This document shows positions 23,485 through 36,660 of a stretch of 64,000 nucleotides of DNA, piece by piece; within the stretch, counting starts at the first letter, position 1, and every line of letters begins with the position of its first letter. The notes beneath the pieces were generated by a model, which was not told where the DNA came from, ran no database searches, and saw only the letters and a program-made list of their open reading frames with translations. Position numbers and translations under genes: made by a program. The stretch spans positions 3,938,631 through 4,002,630 of the forward strand of contig NC_051108.1 in NCBI RefSeq assembly GCF_901709675.1, written 5' to 3'. Source of the stretch: Syngnathus acus (taxonomy: Eukaryota > Chordata > Actinopteri > Syngnathiformes > Syngnathidae).

Positions 23485-24326
23485 TGAAGTGCAGTCCCAG
23501 CCCACTGGAATTTTCCCAGTTTGGCCACTCCTGGTCTTGCTCCCCATCCACTAAAAATGCGGTACATGTTCACAAGAATTTAATAAACCAACTTTCTCTC
23601 CAAAGTCACCTGGGATCCATAATCCTGACTAAGTCAATCTTGATGAACACAATTCATTTTAACTAATGACGGAGTTGAATCAAACATCAAGACCAATCAT
23701 CATTTGAGTAAACTGATTTTGACTTTGACCCAAAATAAATTTGTGACCTACTTCTCAGTTGCCTGATCCTGAATTCTGATCATTCCGATTATTGCCCTGT
23801 GTCTCGCATTCTGCCTTGTGTATAATTATCAGGTTAAGCTTTAGATCTGATAGCTCGACACACTGCGAGTGATCTGATATGCTGATTGCCACAGAATTTT
23901 AGTTATCTCTTGTTTGGAAGGAATCCTATGGCACCCGTTTGCTTCCATGCAATGTTCAGGACTGGAAGTAGCTTTGTTTGGTTTGAGAAGAAAAGACAGC
24001 CTTGTGCTTAGGTCTTATTGAAGTTGAATGCCTGGGACATGCAGTCCAGGTTGGGTGATATAACTGAAAATGAGCCTTTTTTTTTTTTTTTTTTTAAATC
24101 AAGATAGTTCTGCTATGGTTTGTCATTCTGCTGTCAATGGATTCTCAAGAGCGTTGCGAATGGATTTTGTAAAAGATGTGATAAAGGTGCTGGGTCACGC
24201 TGGCCTTTGTGTTCGCTGTGTCTCATAGATCATCTCAAAGAACCAAAAATCTCTCTTTGCCACTTTGATAATGAATTTTAAAATGAAATAGGAAAAATAC
24301 AAGAAAGAGGTATTGAAACATGTTCC
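23485..24326. other. Intergenic, no gene seen
   Basis: Unique sequence, with a T run at about 24078-24095. Confidence 0.5.
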
Positions 24327-24480
24327 CAATTTTGTACGTTTCTCTCGATAATTTTTAATTCCATTTTGGAGGTGACTCATGAAATAGATTTTTATCGGGA
24401 GAACAATTTTGTATGTTTCTCCCAATACTTTTTAATTCGATTTAGGAGGTGACTCATGAAATTAATTATTACCGGTAAAA
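24327..24480 (+). repeat. Tandem duplication of about 77 bp
   Basis: The two units share AATTTTGTACGTTTCTC / AATTTTGTATGTTTCTC and GAGGTGACTCATGAAAT in the same order (unit 1 about 24327-24403, unit 2 about 24404-24480). They differ by several substitutions, so the event is not recent. Confidence 0.8.
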
Positions 24481-24492
24481 CAGGACAATCCG

Positions 24493-24556
24493 GCCGTCCG
24501 TCCATCCATCCATCCATCCATCCATCCATCCATCCATCCATCCATCCATTCATCCA
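24493..24556. repeat. (TCCA)n microsatellite
   Basis: About 14 units of CATC/TCCA, with a CCGT-type variant at the left edge. SINE tails in this genome end in (ATGG)n, so the array may have grown from a lost minus-strand SINE tail, but no SINE body flanks it. Confidence 0.95.
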
Positions 24557-25238
24557 AAATGACCTCAGATGTTTAGCAATTCCAACTCCCCGCATCTACT
24601 TTTAGACATGTCTGATTCTTATTACCATAAACTAAAGTGATGTTCAATCCATTGCTAAAAGCAATCATCTAACTATTACTACTTTCCCGCATGGATGATT
24701 TGTATGACACCAGACAATTGTGTTGCATCTGTTGCCTCTGATGGATGTACGGAACCAAAATCTATTTTGTTGTTTTCACAGATGACATGAAACAGCAGGC
24801 TGGCTGATAAATATTGTTATTGGATGTGCAATAATTCCTCCCACATGACTGAGTGAATTAGCGTCTCTGCGATCCCGCTTGTCATTAATGTGCAATAACA
24901 ACAATTGAATTTAGTGGATCTCTGCATTTTGTTGAGGTTCCCTCTTCTCGGTATAAATCAGTCTACTGTGTTAATGCAATTTATTTATTTGATCAATAAA
25001 ATGTAGTTTTTAAGCCTATTAAACATGATATTATCTATAGTTTTCAACTAATTAAATCATTTTGCACATAAATTAGAACCTCCTGGAGATGAAAGAGCTC
25101 AAATTGCCGTAAAGTGGATTTATGGGATAGTGCTCATCTGAAATGGTAGCGCAGCAAAACTGGTCCTATGAAAGGAACAGTTTTATGGACGCTCCACTAA
25201 ATAGTTTGAACTCATGTGGTTTTATTTGGTGTACATTT

Positions 25239-25310
25239 CCATAATTTTCACTCAGTCGCTTATCCTGGACAAAGCTTGAATGCTGGACCCACCCGGTGAA
25301 ATTGTAGTTG
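25239..25310 (-). mobile_element. Possible SINE 3' fragment, highly diverged
   Basis: CAGTCGCTTATCCTGGAC followed by GCTGGACCCACCCGG resembles the reverse complement of the SINE tail region (ACCGCTTA, then the GCTGGAGCCTATCCC region). The match is short and could be accidental. Confidence 0.3.
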
Positions 25311-25946
25311 CCCAATTTACATGACAGCGGTGGATTGCAACATTCTAATAAATCTCACATGACATTTTTATGCATTCCATGACAGTGATGTACTCCCACG
25401 AACATTTCTTGATTGCTGTAACAAATTTTGTATTGCTTGAGTCAATGGAATGCAAAGGAACAATTACGTTTAGTAAAAAGCTATGCTTACGGCGACAGAT
25501 AAATTATAGTGCAGATGAAATACTGTGTGTGTGCACGGAGAAAACAATTTGACCTGTTTGCATCTGCATGGTTAGTTTCCATTTTCCAAGCGTAAGAAAA
25601 AAAAAACCTGCAAAACTAAAGAGTGGATATGGGACACGAAATATTCTCATCAGCACAACATTCTTTTTTTTTTCGTGGTGAGTTCACTCCAGACAAGCAA
25701 CGAGTTCCATAATGGCCATGCTGTTTGGATCTGTAAGCCCACTTGACAGCAGTCCTCTGGCTTTCCGTTGCCATGGTGATGGTCTTGTGCATGAAACATC
25801 ACGGCAGCTTGTATCTGAAAGAGGATTTTAGTAACCGTGGAACATTTGGGAGAGCAGCGTAGACACATCATATTGACGGTGACTCCTCCCACAAAATCCA
25901 AAATGAACTGTTTTGAAATCCCGGTTTGTGCCCAGTAAATCAATTT

Positions 25947-26324
25947 GCCAACTTTCCAGCATATGTGATGAACAAAAACCCACTGCTAAACAATATATAG
26001 CAATTTAGAGTCTTTATTAAAAAAAGTTTTTATTTTCTTTAATAAGAAACATATTTTTTAATAAACAAATTAAATAAGATTTAATCAATTTTAATAAATT
26101 TAAATAAAATGTAATTAAAAAAATAAAATAAAATATTCCAGTCAGCCAACTTTCCAGCATATGTGATGAACAAAAACCTACTGCTAAACAATATATAGCA
26201 ATTTAGTCTTTATTAAAAAAATATTTTTTTAATAAAGAAAATATTTTTTAATAAAAAAGTAAATACATTTTAATACATTTAAATAAAATGTAATAAAAAA
26301 ATAAAATAAAAACATTGCAGTCAC
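25947..26324 (+). repeat. Tandem duplication of about 198 bp
   Basis: Unit 1 (25947-26144) and unit 2 (26145 to about 26324) both begin GCCAACTTTCCAGCATATGT and continue with TGATGAACAAAAACC and the ACTGCTAAACAATATATAGC block. Both end in an AT-rich tract of TTAAATAAAATGTAAT type. Unit 2 is slightly shorter. Confidence 0.9.
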
Positions 26325-29256
26325 CTTTGTTCACTCGACGTTTACCGACCCACCGCCCTCTTCACAACACGTTGTGCAAGTGTGATACGGATCTGGTGAA
26401 GGTCGAGCGAAAGAGAGATCTCATTCTCAGCAAAGATGTGCTTGCTGATAGCGTCACTCGCGCTGGCAGATTAGCCCAGTCAGATCCGACAACCGGCCCA
26501 GTCGTCCCAGTGGTGTCATGACTGCAGCATTGATGCTATCGCACATAGCCACAGATGACCCGTATAGGTTTGCTAAAGATTCTATTTAACTCGGTGTCAT
26601 CTTGAGAAATCTTATGAAGATAATAAACCCACAGCACGTTAAAGCAACTATAAGCTGCCAAGTAGATTTTTTTTTTTAACGTTCGTTCAGGGATACTGTC
26701 TTGTTCAACATCAAGGCTGTCTCCTTCAGTGTCTCCCAGCTGGAGGTTTTTTTCCTAACCACTCTGGGACTCAAGAATAATAAACTGGAGGTCAGAGAAG
26801 TGGTAAGGCTGACAGCATGAAGGTGAAAAGACAAGCTTTAGAATGAACAGAAAAAAAAAAGTATTTCCTGCTATTATTGCGGCCTAGTTATGAAACTTGA
26901 TGATGAGAGAGAAGTTGTTTTTCTTTCGTGTCATTTATGAGATTTGGACTCGACAAGTCTGTTTTAATCATGAAGATCTTACAGTACTTTGAATATCCCG
27001 TTTCACCGCGTACCGTTTGTTTATTTTGCACGCACACCAAATAAGTATTTCGTGCGATACACAACACATGACAAAAAGCCAAGGTTAAAAATAAAATTGT
27101 GGCTAGGAGGTGTTCATTAGTGCCGTTGCCAGAGAACCGCTTTGTTTGAAGGGCGGAAAATGGAACACTTGAGGTGTCGTGCTGATTCGAATGTTTACAA
27201 CCAGATTTTTTTTTTTCTCTCTCTTAATCACTGACAGATATGGAATTGTGTTATAATTAAGGATGGGTATTATGGAGGGATTGGAACATTCATCCTTAAA
27301 GCAGAGGAGACATTTAGTTATGGATTAAAGCAAGTGGATTATTAATTAAATATATGTATTGATAGGATTAAAAAAGAATAAATCGACTTTTACTGGCGTA
27401 TAATGGTGTTTTGCGATAATCCCTTTGGTTTTAGTGTTCTTACATACTACTCCCATTTTTTTATTTTAAATAAGCACAATAGGATGGCAGGATATAATTT
27501 GAGATTTGCGTTTAGCGGGAAACCGAAAGGTAATTATTTGGCAGACGAGGACAAGATGATACGTGAGAGCTCTTCAACTTGGAACTAAAATACACAACTG
27601 AAAGAACTATGGTGGAATGAATATGAATATATTACCCAGAATGCTGAACACTTGAAATTCTTTTTGCATTATTCTATATTCCGTGTGTGTATAGTCACGA
27701 CGGATGCTCACAACAAGGATGATTACAACGATTTGAATAACATTTTGATTGAATACATTCATGGTAAAATAAATAAAGGATTCCAAAATATATTCTTTTC
27801 ACTTGCTTCAATGGCTCAACGAGGCTGTTTGACAATGGAGTCTGACAACTATAGCGGCCATCGAAGGAAAGGTCATCGTCTCTGAAGTGGCCTATTTTCA
27901 CTGAGCTCTGCATGTGTTTTCCGTCCTTTCATTGGAATGTTTTGATTTAAAAAAAAAAAAGAAAGCTTTTACAATGTATCAACTTGTCTTTACAATGCGA
28001 TTGGCCGTGGAGTCGCCGATTTGAAAACTTAGACAGTTTGAGCAAAAAGAAAGAGACATTGAAGGTTGAAAGAAAACTCGAGGGATATCAAAGATATTCA
28101 TAGGTGGTCCACTGTCATCTTTTTATTAAATTACATAATGAAGATCTTGCTAAGTGGTACAAGTCTCTGTTGGAATACTGTTTGGTTGTGTCTCGGGAGA
28201 GGTTTGCACTTTGAATAGAAACAAAGGATGTTGTTTGAGAAAAAATAACAAATAGGAAGGAATTTTCAGTTTCTTTCACAGCATTAGCTTTTATAATATT
28301 CATAGTATTCAACTTTTAGATTTAACATTAAATAATGCTTTTTATTACCCTTTAATATGGAATACTGCCACTTAAAATTTGATTATTTTTATTATTATTT
28401 TTGCTATGCAATCATGACATGATTTTATTTTCATAAAGTCTGTAAGAAATTGCAAATGCCATATCATAATTTTAGTGATTTTACAGAGACTAATGCAGAC
28501 ATACAAGTTATTTTTATTTACGTCACATTGCTTTTCTTTGCTTAGTTTTTCTAATAAATTAAATTTATTTGTTGTTTTTAACTTGAAATCAAGTTTTCAT
28601 AGCAATTCTTTGTTTGAATTGAATTTCCAGCTAAAATTTGTAGTCAGTCTAGAATGTTGTGTCATCTAGAATTATATCGCTTGTCTAGCCTTTTTTTTTT
28701 TTTCTTTATGGTGTCAAGATTACAGAGACAGCCTAATTTAAACTGTTTATCTGCTTCAAATAAGCTTAATGCACACCTGTTACCTCCACACAAGCTTATT
28801 TGTATGAAAGGCACCACCTGGCTTGCTGCCAACCCGGTAATAGCATTCTTTTATGTGTAAACTACACCTTACCTTATTTCCTACAAGGCATTTAGACTAA
28901 GGTTTTTTTTTTGCAGGGGGGTTGGGGTGAGGGTGAGAAGAGTTAGAAAATGACTGACATTACAAAGCTCATTCAAGGACATATCATACGTGGCCCCCGG
29001 CCAAGTAGGCAGCACACCGGGGCTCGGTATTCACAGAAATGGAAAGAAAATAATAGCTGCTGGCTGTGAATTGTAATTCCCTACCAAACACCGACTTGGA
29101 TGATCAACAGTTTCTCTAATAAGAGTCGAAATAATCTAATATGGCGCTTTTTCATTTCTGGTTCCAAGAAGGATTCTACAAATGTCGAAGTGGAAAACGT
29201 CATCCAAACACAACGTTTGGTACGATTGTCATCATTAGTAAACGTGTAAAATTATA
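26325..29256. other. Intergenic, no gene seen
   Basis: AT-rich unique DNA. Short open frames (for example 27652-27885) carry no recognisable domain. T and A runs lie near 27207, 27948 and 28690. Confidence 0.5.
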
Positions 29257-29547
29257 TACCGTATTTTCCGCACTATAAGGTGCACCGCATTATAAAGCGC
29301 ACCTTCAATGAATGGCCCATTTTAAAACTTTGTCCATATATAAGGCGCACCGGATTATAAGGCGCACCTTCAATGAATGGCCCATTTTAAAACTTTGTCC
29401 ATATATAAGTCCATATATTTGGACACGCCTGCCGTAGTGGCTCAATATTGGTCCATATATAAGGCACACCGGATTATAAGGCGCACTGTCGGCTTTTGAG
29501 AAAATTGGAGGTTTTTAGGTGCGCCTTATAGTGCGGAAAATACGGTG
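29257..29547 (+). mobile_element. CCGTATTTTCC MITE, subfamily A with duplicated module
   Basis: It starts TACCGTATTTTCCGC and ends GTGCGGAAAATACGG, with the right TA mutated to TG. A 65-bp module (subterminal motif plus TTCAATGAATGGCCC and the ACTTTGTCCATATATAAG block) is present twice, at 29304 and 29369. The central GGCCCG block of other A copies is missing, leaving GGACACGCCTGCCGTAGTGG. Confidence 0.9.
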
Positions 29548-31165
29548 CATCGTGAGAATAAGTGGCTCGGAAGATGAATGACTAAAATAGCGGTAGCGGT
29601 AAATTAGCAGTGACTGAAGCGAGGTTACAATAATGAGTGACGATGATTGTCAACTAATTAACATATTGTTCCAAACAAATGTTGACTTGTCATTTAAAAT
29701 GAACAGGAAGCAAGGTTGGTCTTTTAACTTTTTTTCCATGACTATATGCATAATTTATACATTTATAAATATTGCATGAATAGAAGCAAATGGGGCATAT
29801 GTCCAAGACCAAACATTAAAAAAAAAAAAGCTTCATCAACAAAGCTTACAAATGTTCTCGCTGACATTAATCATTCTGTCTAATACAGATCAAGTACATC
29901 ATGAATAAATTAGTCGGTGGTGATGATGTGGAAGGGGAGGCACTGAGTGGCTACGCATGTGTGGTTTGAGGACTTTGTGCTAATTAAATCATGGCGGACA
30001 TGCAGGGGCTGAGATGTATATGCTAATAGTGTCCTATTCTGTTCTGGTTGGTGGCAGTAAATCTACAGCGTGACGGAGGTGACATTTCGAAAAATGCTGG
30101 CTGGCCTTTCCTGAGCTTTGTCCTTCTGTTGGCAGAGGTCGCACAGCTAATACCCCAATGGTCAACTTTTGAAGGAGTAGTTTCCTACCAGGACATTTTA
30201 ACATCAAAGTATAATAACAAATGTAAGAAAGACTTTTATGATGCTTGAATGGCAATCCTGGGTGGGTGTAATATTTTCCATATGGTAATCATGTTTATCC
30301 CCATCAGTTGCTCTTCATGCTTGGTTCTCAAGATTGTATTTTATGAGATCATAATAGCCAGATTGGAAAAAAGCAGTCGTGCATTTTAACTTGATGAGAC
30401 TCTTTTTTTAGTAGGTAATGCATGGCAGTGTCATTTTTAGTTTGGGTCATACTTTTTGTATGTGCACATTCACTTAGTGCGCGTGATAATGAAAGTCTAT
30501 TAAAAAAAAAAGTTAGCTAGCATGAGTTATTGGAAGCCGGAAGGTATTGTGTATATGAAAAAGTTGCATTCTATTATATTATTCCAAAAGTAGAAAGTAC
30601 TTAGGTGGCAATTTGTATTGCCAATCTAACCCAGCTCTCATGTCACAGTCGAATCAATAAAGGTGTAAAAGGAATGTGTGGTATGAATCAATGATACACG
30701 TTAACAGCAAATTCACAAAAATGACTTGACAGATGTTGCTAGGAAACGAGATCAAGTCATGTTTAGAAAGCCATCTTGCGATTTGCTCTGTGTCCTCCAC
30801 CAGTCATCAGGTAAACTCAATAAAGCTAAACATCAATTGCAAGAATGTGGCAGCAAAGTCGAAAACTGTTCTTACCCTAATAAAACGATTTTTATAGTCT
30901 TCATACCACCTGTGCATTTGAAATGTCTAATAGTGTCAGATTTGTTTGATTTATTAAAATTTATTTTTTAAGTATTGTGGTTAAAATTCACAAGTACTTG
31001 GCTAATATTCATCCATCTTTACTTAATAATTAATATTCAATGTCGACAACAGGAGAAATATGTCACACATTTAAAAGGCTACCTGTATGAATTATAAAAC
31101 TACTTTCATCCGGATCAAACAAGAGTCATTCAGCGTTTAATACAATTATGAAAGATGCTCACTAA
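29548..31165. other. Intergenic, no gene seen
   Basis: 29915-30050 is more complex and includes ATATGCTAAT (octamer-like) near 30020. Otherwise the DNA is unique and AT-rich. Confidence 0.45.
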
Positions 31166-31279
31166 TCCATGCATCCATCTATTATCTGAATCGCTTCATC
31201 CTCTCGAGTGTCGCTTGAGCCTATCCCAACTGATTTTGGCCAGTAAGTAAACCCCGAACTGGTCGCCAGCCGATCACAT
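31166..31279 (-). mobile_element. SINE 3' fragment, minus strand
   Basis: Read in reverse complement it follows the SINE order: a GATCGGCTGGCGACC-type block, the GGGATAGGCTCAAG block and a (GGAT)-like tail. On the plus strand this appears as CATGCATCCATCTATTATCTG, GAGCCTATCCCAACTG and CTGGTCGCCAGCCGATCACA. Confidence 0.75.
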
Positions 31280-31555
31280 TACTAATCCTGAATTCCAAAA
31301 TATATGCTTCATGGATTCCATCAGCAGATCCAGTATTATTATAGTCTACGCTCCGCTAGCCTTAATAAATCAGAATTTACCAAATGCCAGAACATTCTAA
31401 AAAAGGAAATTACACTCTTGTGTGCTCAAACGTGACAACACCGACTAAACAAACCCTGGTAAATTTGGCACTTGGCTATTTTCAAATAGCATTTTATCAT
31501 CTCCAAACTAGTGGCCCAAAGCTTCATCTAGGCAATGGAGTGTGACTGGGAAAGC

Positions 31556-32119
31556 TCATTGAAAAGAAGTAGGGGGGGGGGACAATAGGATGAAATGCTG
31601 GCTGCAGTCGGGAGCAGGTTTGGCGCAGCGTATCCTCCCCTCTGTTGAGCTTTCACGACCAACCTCCCATCTTGTCATCCTACTTGAGTCTCTCTTTGTC
31701 TCGCCTTCCCTCATGTTGCAGCAACTCTCCTTCCTGCTGCACAATCTAATCTGAGCAGCTTTTTTTTTATTTTTAAACCACATCGCAATTAGACAGAAGG
31801 GAGCTTGCAGTTCGAACCACTTGGCTCGGCTGGAATTTGACTTTGATGTTTTAAAAGCTGAAATGGAATGCCGTGTAGGCTGAAGCATGCACGCCGCAGA
31901 GATGCAGATGTAGTCCATTTTGAGCACGTCAACAAATCCGGTGTTGAAATCACAGTGCCCACACATGCTTTTGCAAACAATGGGAAGATCTAACTTCCAT
32001 ACCTGGTTGGGGAAAAAAAAAAGGGGAAATAACAGCCATTTTTTAAGATTTAAGTGACTGCAAAGGAAAGAAATTTGCCCTCCCCATGTCTCCCAGCTGA
32101 AAAGACAGTTGTTGAACAT
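31556..32119 (-). other. Longest unassigned ORF (187 codons)
   Basis: This minus-strand frame is the longest open frame outside FLRT2 and its shadows. A polypyrimidine tract ending in CCAG lies inside it (plus about 32003-32018) and would make a usable splice acceptor, giving an internal exon that begins with GTATGGAAG. The predicted peptide has no recognisable domain, signal peptide or repeat. I cannot tell a real exon from chance. Confidence 0.12.
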
Positions 32120-32292
32120 TTGTCACAGAGCTCTTTGACAAGAATTTTTTTTCTAGCCCTCAGGAGAAATAAAATACACAATAAAATATACTTTCCAGAA
32201 TCTGTGATTTGAAGAAGGATGAAAACAATTACTGGCATAATCGCAATTTTGTTTCCAACAAACAAAACGGTTTGGATCTAGATTAACTTTTT

Positions 32293-32370
32293 GCCTATAG
32301 GGTTGATTTGAATGTCTGTCGTTTGTATACATGCTGTGATTGGTCTGGCGACCAGTCCTGGGTGTCCAAC
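32293..32370 (+). mobile_element. SINE middle fragment
   Basis: CTATAGGGTTGATTTGAATG and GTGATTGGTCTGGCGACCAG then CCTGGGTGTCC match the middle of the intact SINE (CCTAGGTTTGAGTGTGAG and GCGATTGGCTGGCAACCGG) at moderate divergence. Confidence 0.65.
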
Positions 32371-34060
32371 AATGTAAAAATAGTGCAAGAATTACAAATG
32401 GATGAGCAAATTAGTCCTATTTCAAGACTGATTCCGAGTTGGCTGACTCTGTTTGGAACCGGGGCCAGTTTCAAGTCTCATCGGGCATCATTAGTCCTGG
32501 AATGTTCGGGGGAACCTGGAGCAATTGGCAGCTAGGACAACGGATGGATTTCACAAATTTGGTCAGCACCGTCAACCATGTACATCACGTGTTATATTGT
32601 TCGGACTGTCTTCAACAACATCCATTGAGCAAAATCACAAGGAAGTCAATGATTACTTTTTATACCACTCGGACTTCTCCATTTTGTGCTGATTAGATTC
32701 AAGTCCGAGCAAGAAAATCATTTAGCTGTCCGTGCCTGTGTTGTTATCTATTAAATTTAGGGAGTAAATAATTTTTGTTTACACATTTGTGTCTGGAAGC
32801 AAATACAGCAAAATGAATCATGCTCAAAAATGAGTTTGATCTTGTTCATGTCTGAGCCCTTGATTTGGTCATAAATGAACTAAAAGCTGAAGTAGCCCAA
32901 TTTCATCAGGCAAGTTTATTAAGCCAGGGGACTGGGGGTAGTGGGCTGAATTTATTGTTTCTCTTTTTTTTTTGCTACGCCTTTAGGAAAAATCTCAATT
33001 ACAAATAATTAACCTCACAGTGCTTATAGGCGATGTAACCAAAACACCATTAATCATTCATCTTGATTCTGGCATCATTTTAAAACAAGTTGTCCCAAGT
33101 TTGTGCTCCTTGACTTAAGCATACAAACAAAATTTAAATCAATGTATTTATTCCTATAATTTAACTAAAAATTGAGAATAATATTTTCTATGAAGCATTT
33201 CAGGGTTTTTTACTCCACTGCAGTAATTTAGATTTTCCAGCGCATGACTCACTTGTTTGTTTTATTTGTTTGTTTGTTTGTTTGTAGTGACAGTTAATGC
33301 AAAGATAATCAGTAAACATCTGATCTGACTCACCAAAACATGAGTCATATCTCAGCATGCACTATAAACATGGCAGAAAGGCTCCATATGGATCTTGCCA
33401 TGAAATGCTGCTTTTTTTTTTTTTATGACTCCCATGTGGGGTTAGGACATTACGGTGAACATCTTTCGAAGATTGGCATCCAGATGGTCCACTTGCAATT
33501 TTGTTCCAATTTAAAAAAAAATTGTCGTTGTAGTGTTTGAGTGCTATGTCTTGTCCTAATATGCAATAAATGGCTAACGTGTTCCGTTTTCATTTCAAGC
33601 AAGCTTTAACCAGGCCAAAGTTCAGCTGATATTATGAATAAAACATCAGCGTTCCATTTGCTCAGCAAGCTACTCAAACTGTGATAGCAGCCGCAGATGA
33701 GCGAGTCAACATTTAATTGGTCTCATTTTATCATCTCTGCATTGATGTCTGCTGCAAACACCATTTTCTATAGAAAAAAAAAATCATTTAATCACTAGTC
33801 ACAGTTATGGAAGTCCTAAAATACAAGTTTGCCCCGATATAAATACAGAACATAATTGTGATTAATTGGCACGGACGACTTCAACGTTATTTACGCTTCA
33901 TAATTTCAGATTTTTGTGGGTGTTTACATTTACTTGGGCAGCCGGAATATTATTCCGGTTTTGTTCATTTTGTGGCCTTCGTTCATTTTTTTTTCTGATG
34001 TCCCCACTTCCGGTTATAGACGGAAAAAAAAAAGTTTATTCAGTTTGCCTTGTTCACATC
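32371..34060. other. Intergenic, no gene seen
   Basis: It contains a TTTG microsatellite (33253-33286) and a 17-bp palindrome CCGGAATATTATTCCGG (33942-33958). No gene or transposon was recognised. Confidence 0.5.
33253..33286. repeat. (TTTG)n microsatellite
   Basis: About eight units with one TTTA interruption. Confidence 0.9.
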
Positions 34061-34289
34061 TACCGTATTTTGCGCACTATAAGGCGCACCTAAAAACGTC
34101 AAATTTTCTCAAAAGCCGACAGTGCGCCTTATAATCAGGTGCGCCTTATATATGGACCAATATTGAGCCACTACAGTAGGCGTATCCAAAGTCCGGCCCG
34201 CGGGCCAAATGTATATATCTTATATATGGACACACTTTTAAAATGGGCCATTCATTGAAGGTGCGCCTTATAGTGCTGAAAATACGGTA
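34061..34289 (-). mobile_element. CCGTATTTTCC MITE, subfamily A
   Basis: It starts TACCGTATTTTGCGC and ends GTGCTGAAAATACGGTA, flanked by TA. The arms are in the opposite order to the copy at 19077: the TAAAAACGTC arm is on the left and the CCATTCATTGAAGG arm on the right. The central AAGTCCGGCCCGCGGGCC block is intact. Confidence 0.9.
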
Positions 34290-35061
34290 TATAAGAATCC
34301 CGATGCCTCACATAAGGGACATGAACTGAATACATTTAAAACTTTGTGTTGTATAATAACAATATTACACGGGCGTCCTCTTCTCGTTTGTCAACGAAGC
34401 AAACGGGAATGATGTGACTCTCATGTGACATTTCTTGATCAAATACCAGCTGTGCAGCATTCAAGTCACAGCAAGTTTTTCTAAATATGTTATGAAAGAA
34501 AAGCGCACCAATGTTTGCAGTAATAAGATGGATCATCCATCTGAGGTACATCAAAACTAGACAGGTGGCCTTTCAAGTTGTGAAGTTTTTGACCTTTTGC
34601 TGGGTGTCCCCATGTGGAATATCTTTCTAATTTTCTAATCATGGTACAAAGGTCCATCAGGTCTGCACAGTCAATAAGAATCAGACTATTGATGTCTGGA
34701 ATATCACGAGACAGATCATAACGGATGATCCTACACACACACAAACTAAAGCAAGTACCTACTAGGGATGGAAAAATATCTTGGCGTGACTCGACAAGCC
34801 TTTCCCGTGACAATAGTGATAATGTTGCTCATTTACAAGTTAATAGACTCTTGGATTGGATGTGAACATCTGGCAATGTGTTTGATATGTAGTTCATCTG
34901 CATATTTTGATGAGAACATGATCATCCTCACCATACGTTGTGAGTTTGACAATAAAAAAGGTCATTTTTGTGTTCTACCCGCTGATGTTTGATATTGTCT
35001 CTCAAAGAACATTAGGACAGATATGTTGTGGGAAAATAGAACGTTACAACGCTAGCAACAG

Positions 35062-35432
35062 TACCATATTTTCCGCACTATAAGGCGCACCGGATTATAA
35101 GGCGCACCTTCAACGAATGGCCCATTTTAAAACTTTGTTCATATATAAGACGCACCGGATTATAAGGCGCATAGAATAAAAAACTCAATGTTGCTCAAAC
35201 GTTAATGCAATCACAATATAGTAACACTCGAAATAGTGAAAACAATAACAATATATCAATAACTCAACGTTGCGCAAACGTTAATATCACTCAACACACA
35301 AAATAAACACGTAAAGCTTACTTTAATAAATTAGTCCTCATCCACGAATCCATATTGGTCCATATATAAGGCACACCGGATTATAAGGCGCACTTGTTTT
35401 TAGGTGCGCCTTATAGTGCGGAAAATACGGTA
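35062..35432 (+). mobile_element. CCGTATTTTCC MITE with unique cargo, subfamily C
   Basis: It starts TACCATATTTTCCGC and ends GTGCGGAAAATACGGTA. Both arms are typical, but the interior (about 35170-35350) is unlike the other copies. It contains a diverged direct repeat of AACTCAATGTTGCTCAAACG type at 35182 and 35261, 79 bp apart. No long ORF is present. Confidence 0.88.
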
Positions 35433-36542
35433 ACTAGGAGGCTGTAATCAGGCTCCAGTGTGTATTGACATTTTACTTTCACTTGAAAAGAGTTATATTT
35501 TTAATCCCACACCGCTCCCGAATGTCAATGACACAGCTGATTAGAGCTGGTTTTGTGTATGCCGGTGATAACGTCCGATCATCCATCTTCCGTTGCTGAC
35601 CACACATACACGACGATGTTGCCATTTCAGCACGGGGATAATTACTGCAACTTTATTAATAATTCAACAATGACTTAATCGAAGAATGTAATGTAGATCT
35701 GAAATCCGGCTCTGAAAAGCTGTGGGACATCCAGATTAGAAGTAGATGATGCTAGCTGTTAGCTTATTTGGTACTACATATAAACTAATGATCGTGGAAT
35801 TAATTAATTAAAAAAAATATATATATGTACCTGGATGTTGTATGATCAATAACATTTTATTTTGGAAGTATGTGACCCAATAAAAACAAATATTTGGGAC
35901 ACATTTTGGTTATGTTTAAGAAACCTTAGCTTTGAAAATTTCTCCCAACAACATATTCTTCTTAACTATTAAAGAGGCCCAGTATTTCTTTTTTGGCTCT
36001 GTTTCCCAAATTCTGTCTGAGCACTGTTGTGGCAATGAATGCTAAAAGACCAAGGCTAAAGTTCTCTATGCATGCCTCTGGCTTTAATCTACATGCAGAT
36101 CACTTCAATGTACTTCTTTGGGAGCAACGGAAGGAATCACTTTGCTAACCTCAGAGCTCATTGCGCTTGCCCGAGGTGACCGCACCCGGCTCAGGTGAAA
36201 CATTCTCAAATCCGGTCAGTGAGGAAAGCTGCTTGTCACACTTGATCAGTTTCCAATTCAATATGATTGACCCGAGCAGGAAATCTTTAGGTTGCTCATG
36301 CATGGATGAGAGCGAGAGATGGCAAATAAGAGAATCGGGGATGCAGATTGCTCATGCATGCTAAAATGGGAGGCAAGGTCATGATAGGTTGCTAAGTGAC
36401 TGCGTCTCATCCCAACTGCAAAAAATGTAAGGTGACGTTGATTTGACACAACTTTCTGAAAGGACGTTGATAGTTTCATGTGTGAACTTACCAAAGTGTG
36501 ACTCATGTGAAATCAAAACAGCAAAGTTTAATGATTGTGGTT
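35433..36542. other. Intergenic, no gene seen
   Basis: Unique AT-rich sequence, with an AT-rich TAATTAATTAAAAAAAATAT patch near 35797. Confidence 0.5.
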
Positions 36543-36660
36543 TAGTCAGTGTTGTGATTCAAATGATCAGGATTAATTATTATAATCAGGGTTGTGCAGA
36601 GCTTGCTGATCCTTGGAATCAGGTGTGTTGGAATAGGGAAACATATAAACGGCAAATATT
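36543..36660. mobile_element. hAT-type repeat fragment
   Basis: GATTCAAATGATCAGGATTA, CAGAGCTTGCTGATCC and GGAATCAGGTGTGTTGGAAT are blocks of the same abundant fish repeat as the fragment at 9933, here in the opposite order. No termini are preserved. Confidence 0.5.

Noticed and set aside
24493-24556. CRISPR-like array of short repeats
   Set aside because: The units are 4 bp with no spacers. This is a microsatellite in a vertebrate genome.
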